This document shows, piece after piece, positions 33,290 to 44,074 of a DNA stretch of 64,000 nucleotides (its first letter is position 1; every line of letters starts with the position of its first letter). The translations under genes and the position numbers were made by a program. The DNA is taken from contig JADKCK010000032.1 of assembly GCA_016718845.1 (NCBI GenBank), forward strand, positions 10,173 to 74,172, written 5' to 3'. A model generated the notes under the pieces. That model saw only the letters and a list, made by a program, of their open reading frames with translations, was not told the DNA's origin and did no database searches. The DNA is from Sphingobacteriales bacterium. GTDB taxonomy: Bacteria; Bacteroidota; Bacteroidia; Chitinophagales; UBA2359.

Positions 33290-33785
33290 TTGTAACTATT
33301 TACTATTGTGTATAACCGCGCAAAGATACACCATATTTGCCAATTTACTACCCTGTTTAAGCCATTTTAGGTTAAAGTAAACTACCAAAAGTTATTTTCT
33401 GTCAAACATCTTGCCAAAACGATTGTTTTGAGTTAAAAAAAGCGTAATTTTGTGGGCTAATTTGATGCCGACATGGAAAAGTAGTAAATAGCTGCTCAAC
33501 TTACACCAGCTTGTTTTTTAAATTTACAACGGAGACACGGAGAACACGGAGACTTTTTCTGCATGTGCTATGCTTTTGTTATTTTTTAGTTTGTACTGGA
33601 AACACTGAAGAACATCAACTCTTTCTTCTCTGTGTTCTCTGTGTCTCTTGTTGTTTTTTTTTAGCTCACAGCAAATAAGGTACTCATAGCCAGCTTGTCA
33701 AACCACTTTTCAATGTCGTTATCAAAATATTGGCTTTGGCTACATCAACTACTAACCAAACACTAAAAACCACACCCTAAAAAAT
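33290..33785. other. Intergenic region with large imperfect inverted repeat
   Basis: GGAGACACGGAGAACACGGAGAC (arm from about 33531) and its near-complement CTCTGTGTTCTCTGTGTCTC (arm about 33629-33648) flank a 75-nt loop. A fragment TGATGCCGACATGGAAAAG at 33462-33480 resembles the edge of the dispersed repeat. No gene is visible. Confidence 0.6.
33321..33328 (-). promoter_or_regulatory. Promoter -7 box of the coiled-coil protein gene
   Basis: CAAAGATA on the plus strand reads TATCTTTG on the minus strand, 32 nt before the start. Confidence 0.7.
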
Positions 33786-34064
33786 ATGTCAAAAGAAAAC
33801 CTTATACAACGAGTTGAAGCAGCCTTAAATACCATACGCCCGCACCTAATAAGCGATGGCGGCGATATTAAAGTAGTGGATATTACCCCCGACAATAAAG
33901 TGTTGGTAAAACTGTTAGGCTCGTGCGAGTCGTGCCCCATGAGTTTTATGACCATGAAGGCAGGCGTAGAGATGTCGATAAAATCGTTGGTGCCCGAAAT
34001 AACAAGCATAGAAGCTATTAGCAACGAACAATTGGCAGCTATGCACTTGGAGGTGGTAGAGTGA
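33786..34064 (+). CDS. NifU C-terminal domain (Nfu-type) iron-sulfur scaffold protein
   Basis: This 92-residue protein has the Nfu domain signature: IRPHLISDGGDIKVVDI, then the CxxC motif in LGSCESCPMSFMTMKAGVE. It assembles or delivers [4Fe-4S] clusters, possibly including those of the ferredoxin at the start of the window, but no direct link exists. Length is that of stand-alone Nfu proteins. A terminator follows at 34093-34129. Confidence 0.92.
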   Translation: MSKENLIQRVEAALNTIRPHLISDGGDIKVVDITPDNKVLVKLLGSCESCPMSFMTMKAGVEMSIKSLVPEITSIEAISNEQLAAMHLEVVE

Positions 34065-34092
34065 GATTTCACAATCCCACAACCTACCCTCC

Positions 34093-34129
34093 CCCCATTC
34101 AGCTATTACCCCACAATAACTGAATGGGG
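34093..34129 (+). terminator. Terminator of the NifU-like gene
   Basis: CCCCATTCAG (34093-34102) pairs with CTGAATGGGG (34120-34129), followed by ATTT. Stem is 10 bp and GC-rich at its base. Confidence 0.75.
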
Positions 34130-34196
34130 ATTTGTATATAATATCCCTCCCTCAAAATCGAAATTAATAATCAATAATTAATAATTAATAATCAAA

Positions 34197-35366
34197 ATGG
34201 ATTTATCCTACATCATCAATCACTTAGGCGAAAACCGCGAGCAATATTTTAATGCCGTATCGCCGCCTATTATGCAAAGCAGCAATTTTACGTTTAACAA
34301 TGTTGGGCAGATGCGCCAATCGTTGAAAGACGAGTTGAACGTACCATTTTATACACGCGGTGGCAACCCCACCATAACTATGCTGCGCCAAAAGATAGCT
34401 GCCCTCGAACACGCCGAAGATGCCCTTGTGTTTGGCAGTGGCAGTGCAGCAGTATCGGCAGCGGTTATGTCGCAGGTTAAAGCCGGCGACCACATTGTTT
34501 GCGTAGCCAAACCATATAGCTGGACCAACAAACTGCTCACCAAACTATTGGCACGCTTTGGCGTAACCCACACCTTTGTCGACGGAACCGATACCGCCAA
34601 CTTTGCCGCTGCCCTACAACCCAACACCCGCCTCATCTTCCTCGAAAGCCCTAATACCATGACCTTTGAGTTGCAAGACATACCCGCCGTTGTTGCCCTT
34701 GCCAAACAACATAATTGTGTTACGGTTATAGACAACAGTTACTCATCGCCCATTTACCAAAACCCTATCCGAATGGGGGTAGATATTGTTGTTCATTCGG
34801 CAACCAAATACCTCAATGGGCATAGCGATGCCGTTATTGGTGTGTTGTGTAGCAGCCACAAAATTGTTCGTCATATTTTCGAGGGCGAGTATATGACACT
34901 TGGCGGTATCGTATCGCCAAACGATGCATGGCTGTTGTTGCGCGGTTTGCGCACCCTGCCCATACGCATGAAACAAACCTCCGAAACAGCCGCTCAAGTA
35001 GTAGCCTACCTCGAGGCACATCCTTTAGTAAACAAGGTATACTATCCGTTTTCGCCCACATTTCCGCAACACGATTTGGCACGCCGCCAAATGAGCGGCT
35101 GTAGCAGTTTGTTTTCGTTTGAGCTAAATCTGCCCGATATTGCTGCTATGGAGCGTTTTTGTAACAGCCTACAATATTTTTTGTTGGCTTGTTCGTGGGG
35201 CGGACACGAGTCGCTCATCTTTCCGTTGTGCGTATTACATACCTCCGAAAACTACCAACAAACTACCCTACCTTGGAACTTTGTGCGCATGTATGTGGGT
35301 TTAGAAGATGCCAAAACATTAATACAAGATATAGGGCAAGCATTTGAAAAAGCTGAAAAAGGCTAA
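34197..35366 (+). CDS. Cys/Met metabolism PLP-dependent enzyme (cystathionine gamma-synthase/lyase family)
   Basis: This 389-residue pyridoxal-phosphate enzyme belongs to the trans-sulfuration family. PLP-binding features are YTRGGNPT, GSGSAAVSAAV, DNSYSSPIYQNP and the Schiff-base Lys in HSATKYLNGHSD. The C-terminal domain has HPLVNKVYYP and LRGLRTLPIRM. It could be a cystathionine gamma-synthase, gamma-lyase or methionine gamma-lyase; sequence alone does not decide. It sits alone, after an A+T-rich TTAATAATTAATAATC tract, and precedes the giant surface gene by about 400 nt. Confidence 0.88.
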   Translation: MDLSYIINHLGENREQYFNAVSPPIMQSSNFTFNNVGQMRQSLKDELNVPFYTRGGNPTITMLRQKIAALEHAEDALVFGSGSAAVSAAVMSQVKAGDHIVCVAKPYSWTNKLLTKLLARFGVTHTFVDGTDTANFAAALQPNTRLIFLESPNTMTFELQDIPAVVALAKQHNCVTVIDNSYSSPIYQNPIRMGVDIVVHSATKYLNGHSDAVIGVLCSSHKIVRHIFEGEYMTLGGIVSPNDAWLLLRGLRTLPIRMKQTSETAAQVVAYLEAHPLVNKVYYPFSPTFPQHDLARRQMSGCSSLFSFELNLPDIAAMERFCNSLQYFLLACSWGGHESLIFPLCVLHTSENYQQTTLPWNFVRMYVGLEDAKTLIQDIGQAFEKAEKG

Positions 35367-35642
35367 TTTATTGATAATGGATTGCTGTTTTGCAAAATGG
35401 GCTATTTTTTAAAAATAGCCCATTTTTTTTTCCTAATAAAGTAAATTTAGTTGCAATATAATGGCTTTAAATTACAAGCCAAATTGCATCTAACAAATAC
35501 CGTTTAATTGCCCTCAAAAAATAGCTAAATACTGATTATCAGCAATAATAAATGTTGTTTGGACTTGTTATAGTTACTAAATCAACCCCAAAAATGAGGC
35601 ATTTAAGTATCCCCTGTTTTACTATGCTGTAGTTATTGCGTG

Positions 35643-35650
35643 TAACTTTG
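35643..35650 (+). promoter_or_regulatory. Promoter -7 box for the giant surface protein gene
   Basis: TAACTTTG matches TAnnTTTG. It lies 23 nt before an ATG at 35673 and 113 nt before the preferred signal-peptide start at 35763. Confidence 0.6.
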
Positions 35651-35762
35651 CACAAGGTTAGCTTAGTGTTAAATGTTTGTTAGTTTTAGGCAAGATAAAG
35701 CCGCACAAATGTTTAACAGCTATCGTTTAATTTCAAAAAAATACCTTTACGATAATACAGCA

Positions 35763-38700
35763 ATGAATAAACTTTTACATTTCTTCGCAATATGCCTCGG
35801 CATATTTTTTCTTAACGATGTTATAAGCCCAACCATAGTGCGGGCGTGTAATAATAGTAGCATTTCGATTGTAAGTACAACTACCAATCCAAATGGAAGC
35901 GTTGTATATACACTAAGCTTTAGTGTGGATTACGGCTCGTTAGACGATTCTTATGGATTTCAGGGAGTTGTTTTTAAATTTTTATCATCTCAAAATACCC
36001 CAACCGTAGTTGCAGGCGGGTATACAACCCCAATTACTCCTGGACAAGGATCTCTTTCTGAAAATCTTGTTGGACTAATCGGTTCAAATGTTAATTCATT
36101 TTCTAGTTCTGGTTGGACTCAATTTGACAACCAAACAAATGTGCTTAGTTATGAATACAACGGTTTTGGCAATGCTACTTCGGGCGATTTTACTCGACAA
36201 ATTAGTGTTACAGTAATGGGTTGTGTTGAACAAATAACATTTTATGCAAATCCAGAATCAGGTTCCGCTAGTTGTATTTATAGTGTATCCACCGGCAACA
36301 ATTGCTCTTGTACCGTCCCAACCCCTACTGTAGCGGGCAATAATCCAACATCTTGTGTAGCCACCAATGGCAGCATCACATTAAGCGGTTTAACAGCCAG
36401 TACCACCTACTCCGTAGGCTACACCGACGATGGCACACCCGTTGCGGCTGCCAATTTTACATCAAACGGAAGTGGTATTATTACCATACCTAACTTAAAC
36501 GCAGGTAACTACACCAATATTACGGCTACTTTATCGGGTTGCACAAGTACCCCTGCTACGGTTACACTTACCGCGCCGGGCGTACCTACTTACACCATAT
36601 CCAAAACCAACGCCACCGATTGCCCCGGCACCAATGGCATTGTTACATTAAGTGGATTAACCGCCAACACCACCTATACCGTTAGTTCAAGCCCAGCCTT
36701 CCCATCAGCTACCTATACCTCAAATGCAAGCGGTGTAATAACCATTACAGGCTTGGCAACCGGAAGTTATACCAACATTTCGGCAAGTTTGGCGGGCTGC
36801 TCGGGTCCGGTGCTTAGTAGCACTATCACCGATGCCTGTGTAACTTGCGGCGACCAAACATCGCCTTGTTCTAGCGCAGGTACTTTTAATTTTAATATAG
36901 ATGGCGTACCCACAAGCAACACTACGGGTCCCTTCGACCTTTACTCGGGGCAAACCTTAAACATTCTCACCAATGGTAACTATTCATTACCTACACCAGC
37001 AGGGGGCGTGTACCCAAGTGGTATTGCTTTTGCTATTTTTAGTTGTAATCCATCTGGTTTCGATTTAACTAATCCCGCAACTTATTCTACTTCAAACGCT
37101 TGTTATTTAGATGTAGACCCCGATTCTGACCATAATTATAGCTCAAGCGAAACAAATTGTAGCGGTGCATCTACATCTGACCCCCTTTGGCCCGGAACGG
37201 TTTGGGTAGTACCCGTAACCTATGATAGATATGTAGTAGGTTTGGGCGGCGGAGTTACCTACGATGCCAACAACGATAACTGTGTTAACTTTGGTTGCCC
37301 ATTCCAAATTAACTATTTTGATGTTACTCAAACTATTGCTTGCGGTGGCACTTTTACCGATGCCAATGGAGCTAATAATTATTGTAATAATGCTAGTGAT
37401 ACTTGGTTGATATGCCCAGCTAATGCAGGCGAATTTGTAACGTTAAACTTTACTTCTTTTGCTACCGAAGCTACTTATGATGTATTAGTTATCCGCAACG
37501 GAAGTGCTTCGGGTACTATATTAGGTACATTTTCGGGCAATGCTAGCCCAGGCACTATCACATCTACAGCCGCTAATGGCTGTTTATACGCGTCATTTAT
37601 ATCAGATAATTTAACAAATGGAGCTGGTTGGTTGGCAAATGTAAGTTGTGCCCCAGCACCTAGCACTTGTGGTACAACCTTCTACGATTCGGGAGGACCG
37701 ACTAACCCTTATAATCCAGGAAGTGACCTTACATACACCTTTTGCCCCGATGTGCCAGGTGGTGTTGTTACGGTCACCTTTACTTCATTTGATGTGAATG
37801 ATACTTTTGATATAGGATGCCCGACTAACAAAGATTATCTACAGGTATTAAATGGTGGTCCTGGCGGTACACCCATAGGTGGAGCAGGTGGTACGGGTAG
37901 ATATTGTAGCCAAAATAATATAACAGCGGGTACTGCATTTACATCAACTGCTGGAAATGGATGCCTTACCTTTGTTTTTCATTCCAATACAGATGGCAGT
38001 CAAACGGCTGGTTGGGCGGCAAACGTAACTTGTACATCGCCTTGTACACCGCCTATTCCTACCATTACAGGCACTACCAGTATTTGCGCTGGTGGTAGCG
38101 GCACAACCCTTACCGCAGGCGGTGGTTCGGCAGGTGCAATTTATGATTGGAGTAATGTTGCAGGAGCCAATAACCCTGTGGCAAATGCGGTTAACCCAGC
38201 AACTACTACAACCTATACTGTCACCGTAACCAATACTGGCGGATGTTCGGCAACAACTTCGGCAACGGTTACAGTTAATCCCGCACCAACAGCCAATATT
38301 ATAGGTACCACAGGTGCTACTTGCCCTGGACAAACGGCGGTTATTAATTTTTCGGGTACACCAAATGCCACCATCAACTTTATTGTAGCTGGCACGCCAC
38401 AAACCCTTACACTAAATGGTAGTGGCACAGGCAGTTTTACAACAGGCGCGGTACCAGCTGGGGGAATAACCGTTGTTTTAGGAAGTGTTACATCGGCGGC
38501 TCCGGCATCTTGTACCACAAGTATCAATAGCACAACTAATATTACGCCTAATCCGGCAGTAACTGCAACGGCTAATAATAACGGACCTATCTGTTCGGGG
38601 GCAAGTGCCACAACCGTTAATTTAACAGCAACGGGCGGGGGTACTTATGCATGGGCAGGTAGCGGACTTACATCAACAAGTGGTGCCGCAACTACTGCTA

Positions 38701-39386
38701 ATATACCAGCCAATACAGCAGCAGGTAACTATACTTATACCGTTACTGTTACGGGCGGGGGGGGATGTTCCGCAACAGCTACAACCGTTGTAGTGGTGAA
38801 TAGTGCAATAATACCAACCTTTGCAGCAATACCCGCTTTTTGTAGCGGCACAACCGCCCCTACATTACCAGCTAGTTCTACCAATGGTATTAATGGCACA
38901 TGGAGTCCAGCAACGGTTAATAACACAACAGGCGGTACATACACCTTTACGCCTACCGCTGGACAGTGTGCTACCACAGCCACATTAACAACAACGGTAA
39001 CTACTCCCACAACGCCCACCTTTGCAGCGATACCTGCTTTTTGTAGTGGCACAACTGCCCCTATATTACCAGCTAGTTCTACCAATGGTATTAATGGTAC
39101 ATGGAGTCCAGCAACGGTTAATAATACAACAGGCGGTACATACACCTTTACCCCTACCGCTGGGCAGTGTACAACAGCTACCTTAACAACAACCGTAACT
39201 ACTCCCACAACACCCACCTTTGCAGCAATACCTGCTTTTGTAGTGGCACAACTGCCCCTACATTACCAGCTAGTTCTACCAATGGTATTAATGGCACATG
39301 GAGTCCAGCAACAGTTAATAATACAACAGGCGGTACTTATACTTTTACCCCTACCGCTGGGCAGTGTGCCACCACAGCTACCTTAA
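35763..39386 (+). CDS. Giant T9SS surface adhesin, segment 1 (N-terminus)
   Basis: This is the first open segment of what appears to be one gene running to 51782. The start at 35763 is preferred because it opens a signal peptide (MNKLLHFFAICLGIFFL... VRA); an ATG at 35673 adds 30 residues. After a 150-residue N-terminal domain come two related beta repeats (TNGSITLSGLTASTTY and TNGIVTLSGLTANTTY). Two CUB-like domains follow at about 37340-37650 and 37665-38035, each with CGxTF and ending GWxANVxC. PKD/Ig-like modules and the first 67-residue repeats (from 38820) come next. True coding ends at about 39236, where a T5 run has become T4; the rest to 39386 is out of frame. A surface or gliding role is inferred from the SprB-like end of the gene. 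Confidence 0.72.
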   Translation: MNKLLHFFAICLGIFFLNDVISPTIVRACNNSSISIVSTTTNPNGSVVYTLSFSVDYGSLDDSYGFQGVVFKFLSSQNTPTVVAGGYTTPITPGQGSLSENLVGLIGSNVNSFSSSGWTQFDNQTNVLSYEYNGFGNATSGDFTRQISVTVMGCVEQITFYANPESGSASCIYSVSTGNNCSCTVPTPTVAGNNPTSCVATNGSITLSGLTASTTYSVGYTDDGTPVAAANFTSNGSGIITIPNLNAGNYTNITATLSGCTSTPATVTLTAPGVPTYTISKTNATDCPGTNGIVTLSGLTANTTYTVSSSPAFPSATYTSNASGVITITGLATGSYTNISASLAGCSGPVLSSTITDACVTCGDQTSPCSSAGTFNFNIDGVPTSNTTGPFDLYSGQTLNILTNGNYSLPTPAGGVYPSGIAFAIFSCNPSGFDLTNPATYSTSNACYLDVDPDSDHNYSSSETNCSGASTSDPLWPGTVWVVPVTYDRYVVGLGGGVTYDANNDNCVNFGCPFQINYFDVTQTIACGGTFTDANGANNYCNNASDTWLICPANAGEFVTLNFTSFATEATYDVLVIRNGSASGTILGTFSGNASPGTITSTAANGCLYASFISDNLTNGAGWLANVSCAPAPSTCGTTFYDSGGPTNPYNPGSDLTYTFCPDVPGGVVTVTFTSFDVNDTFDIGCPTNKDYLQVLNGGPGGTPIGGAGGTGRYCSQNNITAGTAFTSTAGNGCLTFVFHSNTDGSQTAGWAANVTCTSPCTPPIPTITGTTSICAGGSGTTLTAGGGSAGAIYDWSNVAGANNPVANAVNPATTTTYTVTVTNTGGCSATTSATVTVNPAPTANIIGTTGATCPGQTAVINFSGTPNATINFIVAGTPQTLTLNGSGTGSFTTGAVPAGGITVVLGSVTSAAPASCTTSINSTTNITPNPAVTATANNNGPICSGASATTVNLTATGGGTYAWAGSGLTSTSGAATTANIPANTAAGNYTYTVTVTGGGGCSATATTVVVVNSAIIPTFAAIPAFCSGTTAPTLPASSTNGINGTWSPATVNNTTGGTYTFTPTAGQCATTATLTTTVTTPTTPTFAAIPAFCSGTTAPILPASSTNGINGTWSPATVNNTTGGTYTFTPTAGQCTTATLTTTVTTPTTPTFAAIPAFVVAQLPLHYQLVLPMVLMAHGVQQQLIIQQAVLILLPLPLGSVPPQLP

Positions 39387-42300
39387 CAACAACCGTAACT
39401 ACTCCCACAACGCCAACCTTTGCAGCAATACCTGCTTTTTGTAGTGGCACAACCGCCCCTATATTACCAGCTAGTTCTACCAATGGTATTAATGGTACAT
39501 GGAGTCCAGCAACGATTAATAACACAACAGGCGGTACATACACCTTTACGCCTACCGCTGGGCAGTGTGCCACAACGGCTACCTTAACAACAACCGTAAC
39601 TACTCCCACAACACCCACCTTTGCAGCAATACCTGCTTTTTGTAGTGGCACAACCGCCCCTACATTACCAGCTAGTTCTACCAATGGTATTAATGGCACA
39701 TGGAGTCCAGCAACGATTAATAACACAACAGGCGGTACATACACCTTTACCCCTACCGCTGGGCAGTGTGCTACCACAGCTACCTTAACAACAACCGTAA
39801 CTACTCCCACAACACCAACCTTTGCAGCGATACCCGCTTTTTGTAGCGGTACAACTGCCCCTACATTACCAGCTAGTTCTACCAATACGTCTGCTATTAC
39901 AGGAACATGGAGTCCAGCAACGGTTAATAATACAACAGGCGGTACATACACCTTTACCCCTACCGCTGGGCAGTGTGCTACCACAGCTACCTTAACAACA
40001 ACCGTAACTACTCCCACAACACCAACCTTTGCAGCAATACCTGCTTTTTGTAGTGGCACAACCGCCCCTACCTTACCAGCTAGTTCTACCAATGGTATTA
40101 ATGGCACATGGAGTCCAGCAACGATTAATAACGTTTAATAATACAACAGGCGGCTGTAACTACTCCCACAACACCAACTTTTGCAGCAATACCTGCTTTT
40201 TGTAGTGGCACAACTGCCCCTACCTTACCAGCTAGTTCTACCAATGGTATTAATGGTACATGGAGTCCAGCAACGATTAATAACACAACAGGCGGTACAT
40301 ACACCTTTACGCCTACCGCTGGGCAGTGTGCTACCACAGCTACCTTAACAACAACCGTAACTACTCCCACAATACCCACCTTTGCAGCGATACCTGCTTT
40401 TTGTAGTGGCACAACCGCCCCTATATTACCAGCTAGTTCTACCAATGGTATTAATGGCACATGGAGTCCAGCAACGATTAATAACACAACAGGTGGTACA
40501 TACACCTTTACCCCCTACCGCTGGGCAGTGTGCTACCACAGCTACCTTAACAACAACCGTAACTACTCCCACAACACCAACTTTTGCAGCGATACCTGCT
40601 TTTTGTAGTGGCACAACTGCCCCTACATTACCAGCTAGTTCTACCAATGGTATTAATGGCACATGGAGTCCAGCAACGGTTAATAATACAACAGGTAGTA
40701 CATACACCTTTACCCCTACCGCTGGGCAGTGTGCCACAATGGCTACCTTAACAACAACCGTAACTACTCCCACAACACCCACCTTTGCAGCAATACCTGC
40801 TTTTTGTAGTGGCACAACCGCCCCTATATTACCAGCTAGTTCTACCAATGGTATTAATGGTACATGGAGTCCAGCAACGATTAATAACACAACAGGCGGT
40901 ACTTATACTTTTACCCCTACCGCTGGGCAGTGTGCCACAACGGCTACCTTAACAACAACCGTAACTACTCCCACAACGCCAACCTTCGCAACAATACCCG
41001 CTTTTTGTAGTGGCACAACCGCCCCTACATTACCAGCTAGTTCTACCAATGGTATTAATGGCACATGGAGTCCAGCAACGATTAATAACACAACAGGCGG
41101 TACTTATACTTTTACCCCTACCGCTGGGCAGTGTGCTACCACAGCCACATTAACAACAACCGTAACTACTCCCACAACGCCCACCTTTGCAGCAATACCT
41201 GCTTTTTGTAGTGGCACAACTGCCCCTACATTACCAGCTAGTTCTACCAATGGTATTAATGGCACATGGAGTCCAGCAACAGTTAATAATACAACAGGCG
41301 GTACATACACCTTTACCCCTACCGCTGGGCAGTGTGCTACCACAGCTACCTTAACAACAACCGTTAATACACTACCTACATTAAGCGTAGTTGATGCTTG
41401 CGGTGGAGGTATCAATACAGGCTCTATCAACTCAACGGCATCGGCAGGTTCAGGTGGAACATTGACTTATACCATCAACGGCACTGCTGATCCTGATGGA
41501 GACCAAACAGGTTTAGCCAATGGTTCTTATCTTGTAGTAGTGACAGAAGCCCCGAGCGGTTGTTCAACTACTCAAACAGCCAGTGTTAACTGCAACTGCC
41601 CAACAATTACTGTTTCGGGAGCAGCTACACTTTGTCAAACGGCATCAGCCACAACCTATACCCAAGCAGGCGGTACAGCAGGCGGTGTGTGGTCAATCAG
41701 CCCAGTTGCGGCAGGAACTATCAACGCCGCAAACGGCAGTTTCACGCCAAGTAGCAGTTTTAATGGTACAGTAAGCATCATTTACACCGCATCGGGTTGT
41801 AATGGTAATATTGATGTAACGATTAATGTACAAACAACACCAACTTTTGCAGCGATACCTGCTTTTTGTAGTGGCACAACTGCCCCTACCTTACCAGCTA
41901 GTTCTACTAATACGCCTACTATTACAGGAACATGGAGTCCAGCAACGATTAATAATACGACTGCTAGCACATACACCTTTACCCCTACCGCTGGACAGTG
42001 TGCTACAACGGCAACTTTAACAACCACTATAACTCCTCCCACAACACCCACCTTTGCAGCGATACCCGCTTTTTGTAGTGGCACAACTGCCCCTACCTTA
42101 CCAGCTAGTTCTACTAATACGCCTACTATTACAGGAACATGGAGTCCAGCAACGATTAATAATACAACAGGTGGTACATACACCTTTACCCCCACCGCTG
42201 GGCAGTGTGCTACCACAGCTACCTTAACAACAACCGTAACTACTCCCCAACACCCACTTTTGCCACCCGCTTTTTGTAGCACAACCGCCCCTACATTACC

Positions 42301-42850
42301 AGCTAGTTCTACCAATGGCATTAATGGCACATGGAGTCCAGCAACGATTAATAATACAACAGGCGGTACATACACCTTTACCCCTACCGCTGGGCAGTGT
42401 GCTACCACAGCTACCTTAACAACAACCGTAACTACTCCCACAACACCAACTTTTGCAGCGATACCAGCTTTTTGTAGTGGCACAACCGCCCCTAGCTTAC
42501 CAGCTAGTTCTACCAATGGTATTAATGGCACATGGAGTCCAGCAACGATTAATAATACGACTGCTAGCACATACACCTTTACCCCTACCGCTGGACAGTG
42601 TGCTACAACGGCAACTTTAACAACCACTATAACTCCCCCCACAACACCCACTTTTGCGGCGATACCCGCTTTTTGTAGCGGCACAACTGCCCCTACATTA
42701 CCAGCTAGTTCTACCAATGGTATTAATGGCACATGGAGTCCAGCAACAGTTAATAATACAACAGGTGGTACATACACCTTTACCCCCACCGCTGGGCAGT
42801 GTGCTACCACAGCTACCTTAACAACTACCATTAATCCTCCACCAACCGCC
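38820..42850 (+). repeat. 201-bp coding repeat, 13 + 5 units
   Basis: Units are marked by TTTGCAGC at 38820, 39021, 39219, 39419, 39620, 39821, 40028, 40180, 40381, 40583, 40784, 40985 and 41186. After a spacer, more begin at 41846, 42053, about 42259, 42452 and 42653. The encoded 67-residue unit contains AAIPAFCSG, GTWSPAT and TFTPTAGQCA. Some units have a TPTITGTW variant 6 bp longer. Confidence 0.92.
39167..40138 (+). pseudogene. Giant T9SS surface adhesin, segment 2
   Basis: This frame carries the reading after the first frame loss, from about 39240, and consists only of 67-residue repeats. It ends at a TAA at 40136-40138, created where a repeat unit is broken (40128-40155): about 49 bp are missing and a short ATAATACAACAGGCGG piece is duplicated. 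Frame analysis by the position of TTTGCAGC in each unit shows a change from phase 2 to phase 1 here. The next 360 nt continue the repeat in phase 1 without an ATG. Confidence 0.6.
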
Positions 42851-44074
42851 AGCATCAGCGGCGGTAACATCTGCGAAGGTAATCCCTTAACTTTAACAGC
42901 TAGCGGAGGCAACAGTTACAGTTGGTCGGGTAATGGTGTAACCAATTCCTCGGCAAATCCGCAAACAATAAACGGTTTGACTCCAAGCACTGCTACTTAC
43001 AACGTAACCGTAACAGGCAGCAATGGTTGTACAGCTACTGCCAGCACCAATATTACAGTTAATGCCAACCCTAATCCAAGCATCAGCGGTAGCAGTACCT
43101 TCTGCACAGGCACAAGCACCACCTTAACCGCCAATGGCGGAGGCACTTATGCATGGACAGCCTCGAATGGTGGGGTGATTAGCGGAACTGCCAACACTGC
43201 CAGTATCACCGTAAACACCACAGGTACTTACACCGTAGTAGTTACCAATAATGGTTGCACAGGCACAGCAAGCATAGCTGTTAGCGAAGCCGCCGCCTTA
43301 GCTCCTAACATTACGGGCAATACCCAAATCTGCCCCAGTACCACTACATCATTAAATGCAGGAAGTGGGTTTTCGAGCTATCTATGGTCGGCGAGTGCGG
43401 GTACTGCCATTACCCAAAGTGTTAATAACATAGGCGTAGGTACTTATTCGGTAACTGTTTCCGATGTTAGTGGCTGTACGGGTACTGCATCTACCAATGT
43501 TATTCAACTTAACCCTACGGCAACCGCAACTAACACGGGTACTGTTTGTCAAGGCGGCACGGTCAATTTGAATGCTTCTGTGGGTACGGCATACAGTTGG
43601 AGCGGACCAGCATTTGCAAGTACTTTACAAAATCCAGTTATCAACATACCTAATAATGCCCCTGCCAATAGCTATACTTATACCGTTACGGTAACAGATA
43701 ACAACACCTGTACCGCCACCGCCAGTACCACGGTAGTGGTCAATGCCCTACCCACGGCAAGCATTAGCGGTAGCGCAAGTATATGTAGCGGCGATGTGTC
43801 AAGCATTAGTTTTACAGGCACGCCCGATGCCATTGCCACTTATACGGTTAATGGCGGAGGCAACCAAACCGCAACTTTAAATGCAGCAGGTACAGCAACG
43901 GTCAGCACAGGAGCACTTGACGGCTACGGCTACCTACACTTTGGTAAGTGTGGTGTCGGCAGCACCAGCATCATGCAGTACGGCTGCATCGGGCAGTGCA
44001 GTGGTAACGGTAAATCCCTTACCGACGGCAAGCATCAGCGGCAGCACGAGTTTTTGCTCGGGTGGCAGTGCTGA
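40382..44074 (+). pseudogene. Giant T9SS surface adhesin, segment 3
   Basis: True repeat reading begins at about 40512, where an extra C (run of five C at 40511-40515) returns the sequence to phase 2. It holds the rest of the 13-unit block, then a 450-nt spacer with an IG-like module (41365-41830), then five more units (41846-42850). Further PKD/Ig-like domains of about 75 residues follow, with motifs such as TVCQGGTVNLNASVG. At about 43919 one extra G shifts the frame; the last residues to 44074 are not authentic. Confidence 0.6.

Noticed and set aside
39337..42912. Long minus-strand open frames opposite the 201-bp repeats (e.g. 39337-40107 and 41782-42912)
   Set aside because: They are the complement of Thr/Ala-rich repeats, have no start region or promoter, and change frame with the plus-strand repeats. 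They are shadows.
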